From Mariniradius saccharolyticus AK6 (GTDB taxonomy: Bacteria > Bacteroidota > Bacteroidia > Cytophagales > Cyclobacteriaceae), in the NCBI RefSeq assembly GCF_000330725.2, contig NZ_AMZY02000010.1:310001-374000 (forward strand): DNA of 64,000 nucleotides. Direction: 5' to 3'. The notes beneath the pieces were generated by a model. The model was not told the origin of the DNA, searched no databases, and saw only the letters and a program-made list of their open reading frames with translations. Made by a program: the position numbers and the translations under genes. Below, in pieces: positions 26,816-34,147 of the stretch (position 1 is its first letter; each line of letters opens with the position of its first letter).

Positions 26816-27574
26816 TCAAAACATGAGTTCCAAAATACCATAAAACGCCGAAGGACAAACCAAACAGCCAAGTCCTGTGTAAAACGTCGCAGTAACTGCC
26901 CCATAGGGAACCAACTCAGGGTCCGTTGCAGCCAATCCTGCGGCGACTCCACTTGAAGTCCCCATCAATCCACCAAAGGCCATGGCTGCCTGTGGGTTGT
27001 CGAGACCAATTCGCTTGGCTACCAAAGGTGTGAGAATCGTCACCGCAATCGTCTTGGCCAAGCCTGTTCCGATGCTTAAGGCGATGACTTCAGAGCTTGC
27101 ACCAATTGCAGCCCCTGTCACCGGTCCGATAATGTAGGTGCAGGCCCCTGCCCCGATGGTACAAAGACTCACCGCATCCCGATATCCCCAGACCAATGCG
27201 ATGATCACACCCAAAACAAAAAACAAACTTATGCCCAACACGAGCGAAATGAATCCAAGCCAACCGGACCTTTTCACCAGCAGAAAACTGGCGCCATAGG
27301 CTGTCGCCACGATGGTAAAATCCCGAAACATGGCACCACCGAAAAATCCAAGGCCGCTGAAAAGCTTGACATCTGCCAGCCCTTTTTCTCCGTTACCCCA
27401 AACTCCACCCCAATATCCGAGCAAAAGCCCCGCGAAAATGGCAACCGCCGAACCTGGAATTTTGGACCTGAGGTATTTTCTGCTGAAAAACTCCGAACCC
27501 AAGGTCAACAACCCGACGATAAGGAAAGCGAAAACCAATCCGTTCTTTGCGATCAATCCTCCAAACAGCTCCAT
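26816..27574 (-). CDS. madM: Malonate transporter subunit MadM
   Basis: A 252-residue integral membrane protein with about seven to eight hydrophobic spans. It matches MadM, the larger subunit of the MadLM malonate:sodium symporter: SKIPGSAVAIFAGLLLGYWGG, GLGFFGGAMFRDFTIVATAYGA, IGAGACTYIIGPVTGAAIGASSEVIALSI and AMAFGGLMGTSSGVAAGLAATDP. It follows madL by one base, and a malonyl-CoA synthetase gene heads the operon, so malonate as substrate is well supported by context. Starts at ATG. Confidence 0.9.
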   Translation of the reverse strand: MELFGGLIAKNGLVFAFLIVGLLTLGSEFFSRKYLRSKIPGSAVAIFAGLLLGYWGGVWGNGEKGLADVKLFSGLGFFGGAMFRDFTIVATAYGASFLLVKRSGWLGFISLVLGISLFFVLGVIIALVWGYRDAVSLCTIGAGACTYIIGPVTGAAIGASSEVIALSIGTGLAKTIAVTILTPLVAKRIGLDNPQAAMAFGGLMGTSSGVAAGLAATDPELVPYGAVTATFYTGLGCLVCPSAFYGILELMF

Positions 27575-27575
27575 A

Positions 27576-27935
27576 TCAATCTGTCTTGAAGCGTCGAAGC
27601 ATATGAGGAAAAACCGCGAAACAGACCGCTACCGGAACGAATCCCGCCAAGATGGCCAGAAGCCCACTGGAAACCGCTCCTTTTACATTGAGCGAAGCCG
27701 CCATAGCTATCACGACCGGGATGTACATTTTTCCCCAAAAATCTATGCCTGCATCCATGTCCTTTTTCATCCATCCTTCCCGTAGAAACCAGTCCTTGAG
27801 CAGCATGAGGATAATCATGGCGAAGCCGACGCCACCGACATTGGCATCTATGCCAAGCAAGTGCCCGAGCGCCTCACCCATCCATTGCCCCAATAGAAAC
27901 GACAATGCCAACAAGGCTACACCGTAGATGATCAT
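27576..27935 (-). CDS. madL: Malonate transporter subunit MadL
   Basis: A 119-residue, four-span membrane protein matching MadL: MIIYGVALLALSFLLGQWMGEALGHLLGI, NVGGVGFAMIILML, FWGKMYIPVVIAMAASLNV and a C-terminal span. With MadM it forms the two-component malonate importer known from malonate-using proteobacteria. Its ATG overlaps the stop of the synthetase gene by four bases and its stop is one base before madM, so all three should be made together. Confidence 0.9.
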   Translation of the reverse strand: MIIYGVALLALSFLLGQWMGEALGHLLGIDANVGGVGFAMIILMLLKDWFLREGWMKKDMDAGIDFWGKMYIPVVIAMAASLNVKGAVSSGLLAILAGFVPVAVCFAVFPHMLRRFKTD

Positions 27936-29410
27936 CTTTGAAAGAGGGTTTTGAGTTCGTTTTTGGTGACTTTGCCCATGGCATTGCGTGGAAGTTCGGA
28001 CAATATCCTGTATTGACGTGGAGTCTTGTAGGCGGGCATTTTTTCCCTCATCCAGACATTGAGCGCCTTTACATCCAAGCCGGCATCAGCGATCACGGCT
28101 GCTGCGACCAACTCACCCCATTCCTCATCCGGAACGCCTACGACGGCACAGTCCTTGACTTCGGGGTGTGTGCGTAGGATTTCCTCGATTTCGAGGGCAG
28201 AGATCTTGTAGCCGCCTGATTTGATAATATCAACAGAGTCTCGACCCAAAATCCTGAAATACCCATCCTCGACGACTGCGATATCGCCTGTCTTGAACCA
28301 GCCGTCTGCCGTGAAGGACTTGCTCGTCACCTCTGGTTTACCCCAATATTCCTTGAAGACCGACGGGCCTTTTACTTGGATTTCTCCAGGTTGGTCTTGG
28401 GTTTCCTGATCGTTTTCATCACAGATCCGTACATCAACCCCCGGAAGCGGCATCCCGATATAGCCCGCCCTGCGCTGTCCGTGCAATGGATTGCTAATGG
28501 CCATGCCGATTTCGGTCATTCCGTAGCGCTCAAGAAGGTAATGGCCGGAGATAACCTGCCACTTTTCCATGACAGAAACAGGCAATGCTGCCGAACCGGA
28601 AACCATCAACCTGAATTTGGCCAGACAATCGGATATCGATTTTTTCCCGGTATCATCCAAGGTCTCGACATGTGAAATCAACTTGAAATAAATCGTCGGC
28701 ACAGCCATGAACACATTGACTTTACCTTCCAAAAAAACATCGAAAACACGCACTGCATCAAAGGGATGGAGAAATTGGACGGTGGCGCCGGACCAAAGCG
28801 TACAGGAAACCACATTGATGATTCCATGCACGTGGTGGAGTGGAAGCAGGCAAAGCGTGTGGTCCCGCTCTGTCCATTCCCAAGCCTGCACCAGCGTGCT
28901 GATTTGGCTTTGGATATTGGCATGGGTGGTGAGGACGCCCTTTGGAAGACTTGTCGTGCCTGATGTGTACAAAATCATGGCGCCACGATCCAAACCGATC
29001 TCGGGTAAGTCCACATCAGCCGACTGCGGGACTTCGGAAATCTCTACCATCCTAATCCGTTCCGTCGTTTCAAAGGGAGCCAGGATTTCGGCATACTCGG
29101 GGCCGTAGACGATTGTTTGTGCACCCGTATCCTCAACCACGTACAGAAGAGAGGGAAAGGGATAGGTGATGCACAAGGGAACCGCAATGCCCCCAGCCCG
29201 CCAAATTCCCCATTGAACCGACACATAATCAAACCCAGGCGAAACCATGAAAGCAACCGGCGCTTGGTGAAGGTCGGTCTTTCCATTCAACAAATACGAG
29301 GCTACCGCAGCGCTTTTCCGCAACAAATCGCCGTAAGTATAAGAACCTTGGCTGTCGATCACAGCGATTTTGTCAGGTAGCCGAAAGGCATTTTCAAAGA
29401 GTTGGAGCAT
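27932..29410 (-). CDS. matB: Malonyl-CoA synthetase (MatB/ACSF3-like acyl-CoA synthetase)
   Basis: A 492-residue ANL-superfamily adenylating enzyme with AMP-binding motif LYTSGTTSLPKGV, ERYGMTE, GWFKTGD and the C-terminal RNAMGKVTKNE catalytic lysine. LCLLPLHHVHGIINVV and GSAALPVSVMEKW match the malonyl-CoA synthetase subgroup, and the immediate coupling to madLM makes malonate the likely acid: malonate + CoA + ATP gives malonyl-CoA. There is no malonyl-CoA decarboxylase (MatA) gene here, so the product may feed fatty acid synthesis directly. A related short-chain acid cannot be excluded from sequence alone. Confidence 0.87.
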   Translation of the reverse strand: MLQLFENAFRLPDKIAVIDSQGSYTYGDLLRKSAAVASYLLNGKTDLHQAPVAFMVSPGFDYVSVQWGIWRAGGIAVPLCITYPFPSLLYVVEDTGAQTIVYGPEYAEILAPFETTERIRMVEISEVPQSADVDLPEIGLDRGAMILYTSGTTSLPKGVLTTHANIQSQISTLVQAWEWTERDHTLCLLPLHHVHGIINVVSCTLWSGATVQFLHPFDAVRVFDVFLEGKVNVFMAVPTIYFKLISHVETLDDTGKKSISDCLAKFRLMVSGSAALPVSVMEKWQVISGHYLLERYGMTEIGMAISNPLHGQRRAGYIGMPLPGVDVRICDENDQETQDQPGEIQVKGPSVFKEYWGKPEVTSKSFTADGWFKTGDIAVVEDGYFRILGRDSVDIIKSGGYKISALEIEEILRTHPEVKDCAVVGVPDEEWGELVAAAVIADAGLDVKALNVWMREKMPAYKTPRQYRILSELPRNAMGKVTKNELKTLFQR

Positions 29411-29577
29411 TTTTTCGCCAAAACGCGGCAGTTTGAAGTTATTTTGATAGAATGGTTACAGACCGTTTCAAATATGGCGAATTTGCCACAATTCCGATAA
29501 AAATTTCCTCGGATGGAAGATCCGTCGATGTTTGAATTGCTTCAATCGCAACGAAAGATCAAATATTTACATTTTTT

Positions 29578-29601
29578 TCGTAGAATTACGATTTTTTCGT
29601 A
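29578..29601. promoter_or_regulatory. Inverted and direct repeat upstream of blaI, possible operator
   Basis: TCGTA-GAAT-TACGA (29578-29591) is a perfect 5-bp inverted repeat. A second TTTTTTCGTAG copy follows, its TCGTA at 29597-29601, 19 bases after the first. The site lies 34-57 bases before the blaI ATG. BlaI/MecI repressors bind short dyads near their own promoter, so this is a plausible autoregulatory operator. Confidence 0.45.
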
Positions 29602-29634
29602 GTTATTCTAAAATACTTGTTTTACCTTGGCAGC

Positions 29635-30006
29635 ATGGAAACACTTACCGTACAAGAAGAACAGTTGATGCAATTGATTTGGAAGCTTGAAAGGGCCCTG
29701 ATTCGGGACATCCTCAACGAACTCCCAGAGCCAAAGCCTCCCTACACCACCCTTGCGTCCAATATCAAAAACCTGGAGAAAAAGGGATTTTTGGGGAAAA
29801 AGGCCTACGGAAACACGTTTGAGTATTTTCCCTTGGTCAGCCAGGGCGCGTACGGCAAGAGGTCTTTCCACCAAGTGATCCAAAACTATTTCAACGGCTC
29901 CATGGCCAACGTCCTTTCGTTTATGGTCAAGGAAAAAGGGATTTCCCAAAAGGAAATCGAAGAACTTCAAAAACTGATCGACAACAATTTTAAGGAAGAA
30001 GCCTGA
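29635..30006 (+). CDS. BlaI/MecI/CopY family transcriptional repressor
   Basis: A 123-residue winged-helix protein (ATG at 29635) with the BlaI/MecI pattern: LTVQEEQLMQLIWKLERALIRDILNELPEPKPPYTTLASNIKNLEKKGFL in the DNA-binding half and a helical dimerisation tail ending KEIEELQKLIDNNFKEE. Repressors of this family are usually inactivated by proteolysis triggered by a cognate M56 membrane protein. That protein is encoded next, with the stop TGA and the start ATG sharing one base. The target could be this operon and unlinked genes. A dyad lies just upstream (29578-29601). Confidence 0.92.
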   Translation: METLTVQEEQLMQLIWKLERALIRDILNELPEPKPPYTTLASNIKNLEKKGFLGKKAYGNTFEYFPLVSQGAYGKRSFHQVIQNYFNGSMANVLSFMVKEKGISQKEIEELQKLIDNNFKEEA

Positions 30007-31334
30007 TGGAAAATTTGTTCAACAACCTATTGGAAGGTAGCATTATACTCCTTGTCCTGTACGGGTTTTACAAGCTGATGCTTTCCCGCCTGACATTTTT
30101 CTCCTGGAACAGGAGCTACCTTATTTCTATGCTTTTGGCAGCGGCCGTTTTGCCGTTCCTGTCTTTCGACTGGGGGCCAACATCTTCCGAGCTGCTCGGC
30201 TACCAACTCCCGGCAGTCACCATTGGAGAGGAAAGCGTGCAAAAAAACGAATGGTCCACCTGGCAAATCCTTTCGATGTTTTACTTGGCAGGCACCGTTT
30301 TGTTTGCAAGCAAACTGCTTTGGGCCTTTGCCCGTACCATGGTGCTGATCAATCGTGCCAAGGTCGATACCTTCCGGGGAAAAAGAATCCATATCCATCC
30401 GGCCTTTTCCCCTGCTTCTTTTTTCGGATTTATCCTTTTACCGTCGATTCCTGAAGATGAGGAGCAGGCAAACACAATCGTGCTGCATGAATCCATCCAT
30501 GCTGCAAAGGGGCACAGCATCGACCTGATCATCTTCCAAATCGTCCGCTGCATGTATTGGTTTTTTCCTTGGATGTCGCGCATCGAAGCTGATTTGAGGG
30601 AAATCCACGAATTCGAAGCTGACCAAGCCGTGCTACATATCAAGGCACCGAAGGCCTACGCCCAGATGCTGCTCAATCTTCTGTATGAGGAAAACGAACA
30701 CCTGCTCTTGAACAATTTCAACCAGTTTCTCACCAAAAAACGCATCCTGATGATGACCCAAGCCAAATCCAAATTGATTCAGAAACTACGGTTTCTACCT
30801 GCGTTGCCATTGATTGGACTACTTTTCATGGCGATAGCATGTGAAGAAAGTCAGGAAGCCATTGAACCCGCCGCCGTCGAAACCGGTACTGTTTTGGAGG
30901 CCAATGAAGTATTTGACGTTGTGGAAGAGTCGCCGACGTTTCCCGGAGGCATGGAAGCTTGGGGGAAATTCATGATGGAAAACCTCGAATATCCCGCCTT
31001 GGCAAAACGCATGGGGGTAGAGGGCACCGTTTATTTGGTCTTTGAAATAAGAACCGACGGCTCTGTACAAAACGTAGAAATCCTCCGGGGGATCGGCGCG
31101 GGTTGCGACGAGGAAGCTATGAGGGTGGTCAAAAAGTCACCAAACTGGATCCCTGGCAAGCAGCGCGGCCGCAAGGTAAACGTCCGCATGCGTCTACCGG
31201 TGCGGTTTAAATTGGGCGAAAACACGGTTTCCGAAAATCGAAACCTGATCCCCGACAGGAAGTTTTTCCCGAGCAACAGACAATTGTTGGACTTGAATTC
31301 AAAGAGACCGATTAATCCATTAGACGAATGTTAA
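30006..31334 (+). CDS. BlaR1-like M56 membrane peptidase fused to a TonB C-terminal domain
   Basis: A 442-residue protein. Residues 1-120 hold three membrane spans; a zinc-peptidase motif HESIH (161-165) lies in a cytoplasmic loop, with a likely third ligand in EIHEFEADQAV; a fourth span ends at about 279. The periplasmic part carries a TonB C-terminal domain (FPGGMEAWGKFMMENLEYP ... GTVYLVFEIRTDGSVQNVEILRGIG ... LPVRFKL). Unlike BlaR1 there is no penicillin-binding sensor; the TonB domain takes its place. With BlaI next door it likely forms an envelope-sensing system. Fusions of this kind recur in Bacteroidota but their signals are mostly unknown. Confidence 0.88.
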   Translation: MENLFNNLLEGSIILLVLYGFYKLMLSRLTFFSWNRSYLISMLLAAAVLPFLSFDWGPTSSELLGYQLPAVTIGEESVQKNEWSTWQILSMFYLAGTVLFASKLLWAFARTMVLINRAKVDTFRGKRIHIHPAFSPASFFGFILLPSIPEDEEQANTIVLHESIHAAKGHSIDLIIFQIVRCMYWFFPWMSRIEADLREIHEFEADQAVLHIKAPKAYAQMLLNLLYEENEHLLLNNFNQFLTKKRILMMTQAKSKLIQKLRFLPALPLIGLLFMAIACEESQEAIEPAAVETGTVLEANEVFDVVEESPTFPGGMEAWGKFMMENLEYPALAKRMGVEGTVYLVFEIRTDGSVQNVEILRGIGAGCDEEAMRVVKKSPNWIPGKQRGRKVNVRMRLPVRFKLGENTVSENRNLIPDRKFFPSNRQLLDLNSKRPINPLDEC

Positions 31335-31354
31335 TCCAAAATAAAATCCCATCT

Positions 31355-31759
31355 ATGAAAACCAAACTAATTATTACCGCGCTTTTGACAGCAGCGATGT
31401 TTTACGCGTTCCCATCAACAGCCCACGAAACTGCTAAATCAAAGGAAACCGTCCAACAACAAGTAGATGAAATGCCTGTTCCTCCAGGGGGAATGGAGGG
31501 CTGGATCAACTATTTCAAGAACAACCTCAAATATCCTGAAGCAGCGAAAAAGAACGGTGTTGAAGGGATGGTGATGCTCAGCTTTATTGTCAGAAAAGAT
31601 GGGTCGGTATCTGATGTTCAGGTATTGAGAGGAATAGGCGCTGGTTGCGACGAAGAGGCAGTACGACTCCTGACCAATAGTGAGAAATGGACTCCCGGGA
31701 AAAAAGAAAACAAACCCGTCGACGTGGAGATGAAGCTGCCGGTGCAGTTCAAGCTCTAG
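31355..31759 (+). CDS. Secreted protein with a TonB C-terminal domain
   Basis: The ATG at 31355 gives 134 residues: a signal sequence (MKTKLIITALLTAAMFYAFPSTA), a short linker, then one TonB C-terminal domain from about residue 40 to the end. The domain is strikingly similar to the one at the end of the preceding M56 protein (GGMEGW, NNLKYPEAAKKNGVEG, LRGIGAGCDEEAVR, LPVQFKL). The two therefore arose by duplication or exchange. It lacks the proline-rich periplasm-spanning region and the ExbBD-type anchor of true TonB, so it cannot energise receptors itself; it may be a soluble partner or competitor. A terminator follows. Confidence 0.85.
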   Translation: MKTKLIITALLTAAMFYAFPSTAHETAKSKETVQQQVDEMPVPPGGMEGWINYFKNNLKYPEAAKKNGVEGMVMLSFIVRKDGSVSDVQVLRGIGAGCDEEAVRLLTNSEKWTPGKKENKPVDVEMKLPVQFKL

Positions 31760-31794
31760 GTCAAGGCAATAATCAACTTGAAACTATCACAGTG

Positions 31795-31827
31795 AAAAAC
31801 CACAGTCGGCAAGGGCTGTGGTTTTTT
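31795..31827 (+). terminator. Rho-independent terminator after the BlaI/M56/TonB operon
   Basis: AAAAACCACAG, 10-base loop, CTGTGGTTTTTT: a stem of about 11 bp ending in six T, 36 bases after the stop codon. The A/T symmetry could also let it work on the other strand. Confidence 0.88.
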
Positions 31828-32123
31828 GATTGTGTGACTTCTTTGGCAGGAAAAAAACGCAAAAGGGGGATTGCCTACTCAAGAAACTAGACGTAATCCA
31901 TTGATTTTCAGAAAAAACCATTAGCAAAGAACACACACCTTGTAACAAAGTAGGGGATATTTTAGCTATTTCTTGTCACAAAGTAGGGGTAATTATCAGC
32001 CTTCCTTGTCACAAAGTAGGGGCAAATTGAATGAAGCCACTTCCATGACCGAAAAATAGGGAACCCCCATTTGGCAGCAAATCCAAATCGCCTCTCAATA
32101 ACTATTAACCAATTCCCAATAAC
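31828..32123. other. Intergenic region between convergent genes, holding three phased repeats
   Basis: After the terminator there are about 300 bases without a coding frame before the 3' end of the amylosucrase gene. Apart from the three repeats at 31939-32022 I find no tRNA, promoter or gene remnant in it. Confidence 0.5.
31939..32022. repeat. Three 18-bp direct repeats at exact 33-bp spacing
   Basis: CTTGTAACAAAGTAGGGG at 31939-31956, CTTGTCACAAAGTAGGGG at 31972-31989 and the same at 32005-32022. The copies differ at one base only, and the two spacers are 15 bases each and unrelated in sequence. Each unit contains a 9-bp dyad (TTGT-n-ACAA) next to AGTAGGGG. The even 33-bp spacing is close to three helical turns, which puts all copies on one face of the DNA. 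There is no promoter context, since both flanking genes end here. Possible identities are a decayed transposon end with multiple transposase sites or a binding array for a DNA-organising protein. Confidence 0.9.
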
Positions 32124-34076
32124 TCACCCAACCACCTCCAACAAGTAGAAACCATAAGGTTGGAACATCAGGTGCTCATGGTCTTCGCCGATGGAGATTG
32201 TATGCCCAGTCCAATGATCCAAGAGTTTGCCGGATGTACAGCCTTTCTCCCTAAAGGCATGCCAGCTCAATACCGTGTGGTAATGGCTAAAATTGAAAAG
32301 CCCAAAAAACTGTTGCCCTTCCATACGACGTACAAATCCGGCAATATGGGTATTGTGCGGACTCATCCATTCTATATTCTGAAAATCAGAAATCACAGCC
32401 AATTTCTTCCTGATTTGGATAAGCTTGTGGGTGTAGCTGAACAGCTTTTGCTCGATGGTGCCAAGCGTTTTTCTCTTTTCCACTTTTTCCCAATCTATCA
32501 TTGGCCTATGTAACCAGCGATTGTCATAGCTCTTACCCGGGTCATCCGCATAGCTGTAATCGTTGATATAGCCAACCTCGTCGCCATAGTACAACATCGG
32601 CATTCCTCCCAAAAAAAACGTATGCGCCTGCATCATCACGATCTTTTGGATCGAGAGATCTTTGCCTGTCTCATCGTTTGTATCCAAGGCCTTTTCTAAT
32701 CCGCAAAGTGACGCAAGTGTCCCCGAAATCCGCGCGTCGCCCGTTCTTGGATTGACAGAAAAAAGCGCTCCCTTGGATGGGCTGCCGGGGAATTTACCCG
32801 AAAAGTACTCCATCAGGTACTTCCTGTGGTGGTATGGATCTTTGTCGGCTTCCATGATGCTACGATCCTCGTAGCCCAGGCCGATATCATCGTGGCAACG
32901 TGTGTAGTTGATCCAAGATGTTCCGTAGGGCTTTTTCAAAATATCGCTTTGCGCAGCCAGCATCACTTTCGTATCGCCCGTGGCCAGCATATCCCATTGC
33001 AAGGCCATATGCGTGGCATTGTATGCGAAATCACATTCCATTGCCCGGAACTCTCCAGTTCCGAAGTATTTGATGATCTCTTTTGGCGCAACAATCGCCT
33101 CCCCCAATATCGCCATTCCAGGTGTGGAAATCAGGACCGCTTGTTTGATCAACTGCAATATGGTATGCACTTGGGGAAGGTTTTGGGAACTCGTGCCCGT
33201 TTCCTTCCAGATAAACGCCGGCGCATCGATGCGGAGCAGATCGACTCCCAAGTTGGCGTAGAAAAAGATATTGTCCAACATTTCCCTCAGGACGATCGGG
33301 TTCATGTAGTTCAAATCCCACTGGTAATTGTGGAAAACGGTCATGACCCATTTTTGGCATTCCTCGACCCAAGTGAAGTTTCCAGGCGCTGCATCCGGAA
33401 AGATCTCGGGCATCATCGTCTCGTATTGGTTGGGAATCCATCGATTCTCATACATGTAGTAGAAATCCTGGTAGTAACCATCGCCTTGCTTAGCCTTTTC
33501 CGCCCATTCGTGTCGGTGCGACGTATGGTTGAGCACTATATCCAGCATCAGGTACATCCCCTTCCCTTGCATTTCTTTCCGCAGCGCGAGCAAATCCTTC
33601 AAGCCACCAAACCTCGGATCGATCTTTCTGAAGTTTGATACCGCATAGCCACCATCGCTCTCCCCTTGTGGGCTCTCAAACAATGGCATCAAGTGCAGCA
33701 AGTTCACCCCTAGTTCCTCCAGGTAGCCCAATTTGTGGGTCATCTTCTTCAAGTCCCCCGCAAACCGATCCACATACAGGCTCATGCCGACCAGTTCATT
33801 GCTCAAAAACCATAATCCCTTTGCGGACTTTTCAGCATCCCTTTTCTTCAGGTCCGCTCCTCGGGAAATGTAAGCTTCCACGATGACTCCGACGAGGCTG
33901 CCAAAGATTTCGTCTTTCTGCGGATGGGAATGGTACAGGCTGAAATAGAGTTTGGCCAAAAGTGGGATGCCCGCCTCCAATTTGGCTACAAAGCCCTGGT
34001 CCTTAGCCTTGGGAGAAAACCCGTGATCTTCAAATGCTTTATTGATCGTATCAGTCAGAAATGGGTCGAGTGACAT
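32124..34076 (-). CDS. Amylosucrase (GH13 subfamily 4)
   Basis: A 650-residue GH13 enzyme without signal peptide. The helical N-terminal domain and the GH13 motifs match amylosucrase: DIVLNHTS, nucleophile Asp284 in LLRIDAPAF, acid/base Glu326 in AILGEAIV and the third carboxylate in RCHDDIGL (about 396). The first two nearly coincide with D286 and E328 of the Neisseria polysaccharea enzyme. Amylosucrase builds alpha-1,4-glucan from sucrose and releases fructose. The MFS sugar transporter gene lies 71 bases upstream on the same strand, consistent with sucrose entering the cytoplasm. A sucrose hydrolase activity in the same subfamily is the main alternative. Confidence 0.9.
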   Translation of the reverse strand: MSLDPFLTDTINKAFEDHGFSPKAKDQGFVAKLEAGIPLLAKLYFSLYHSHPQKDEIFGSLVGVIVEAYISRGADLKKRDAEKSAKGLWFLSNELVGMSLYVDRFAGDLKKMTHKLGYLEELGVNLLHLMPLFESPQGESDGGYAVSNFRKIDPRFGGLKDLLALRKEMQGKGMYLMLDIVLNHTSHRHEWAEKAKQGDGYYQDFYYMYENRWIPNQYETMMPEIFPDAAPGNFTWVEECQKWVMTVFHNYQWDLNYMNPIVLREMLDNIFFYANLGVDLLRIDAPAFIWKETGTSSQNLPQVHTILQLIKQAVLISTPGMAILGEAIVAPKEIIKYFGTGEFRAMECDFAYNATHMALQWDMLATGDTKVMLAAQSDILKKPYGTSWINYTRCHDDIGLGYEDRSIMEADKDPYHHRKYLMEYFSGKFPGSPSKGALFSVNPRTGDARISGTLASLCGLEKALDTNDETGKDLSIQKIVMMQAHTFFLGGMPMLYYGDEVGYINDYSYADDPGKSYDNRWLHRPMIDWEKVEKRKTLGTIEQKLFSYTHKLIQIRKKLAVISDFQNIEWMSPHNTHIAGFVRRMEGQQFFGLFNFSHYHTVLSWHAFREKGCTSGKLLDHWTGHTISIGEDHEHLMFQPYGFYLLEVVG

Positions 34077-34147
34077 TGGGGAAATTGAGAAATGAGATGT
34101 GAGATTTGAGTATCAAGAGACAAGAAATTTATATAGGAAGGGCCTGC

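Noticed and set aside
31939-32022. Possible minimal CRISPR array (three repeats, two spacers)
   Set aside because: Repeats of 18 bp and spacers of 15 bp are too short for any CRISPR type, the repeat has no typical ends, and there are no cas genes in the window.
32826-33638. 270-residue plus-strand frame inside the amylosucrase gene
   Set aside because: It lies opposite conserved GH13 catalytic segments, so it cannot be the functional gene.
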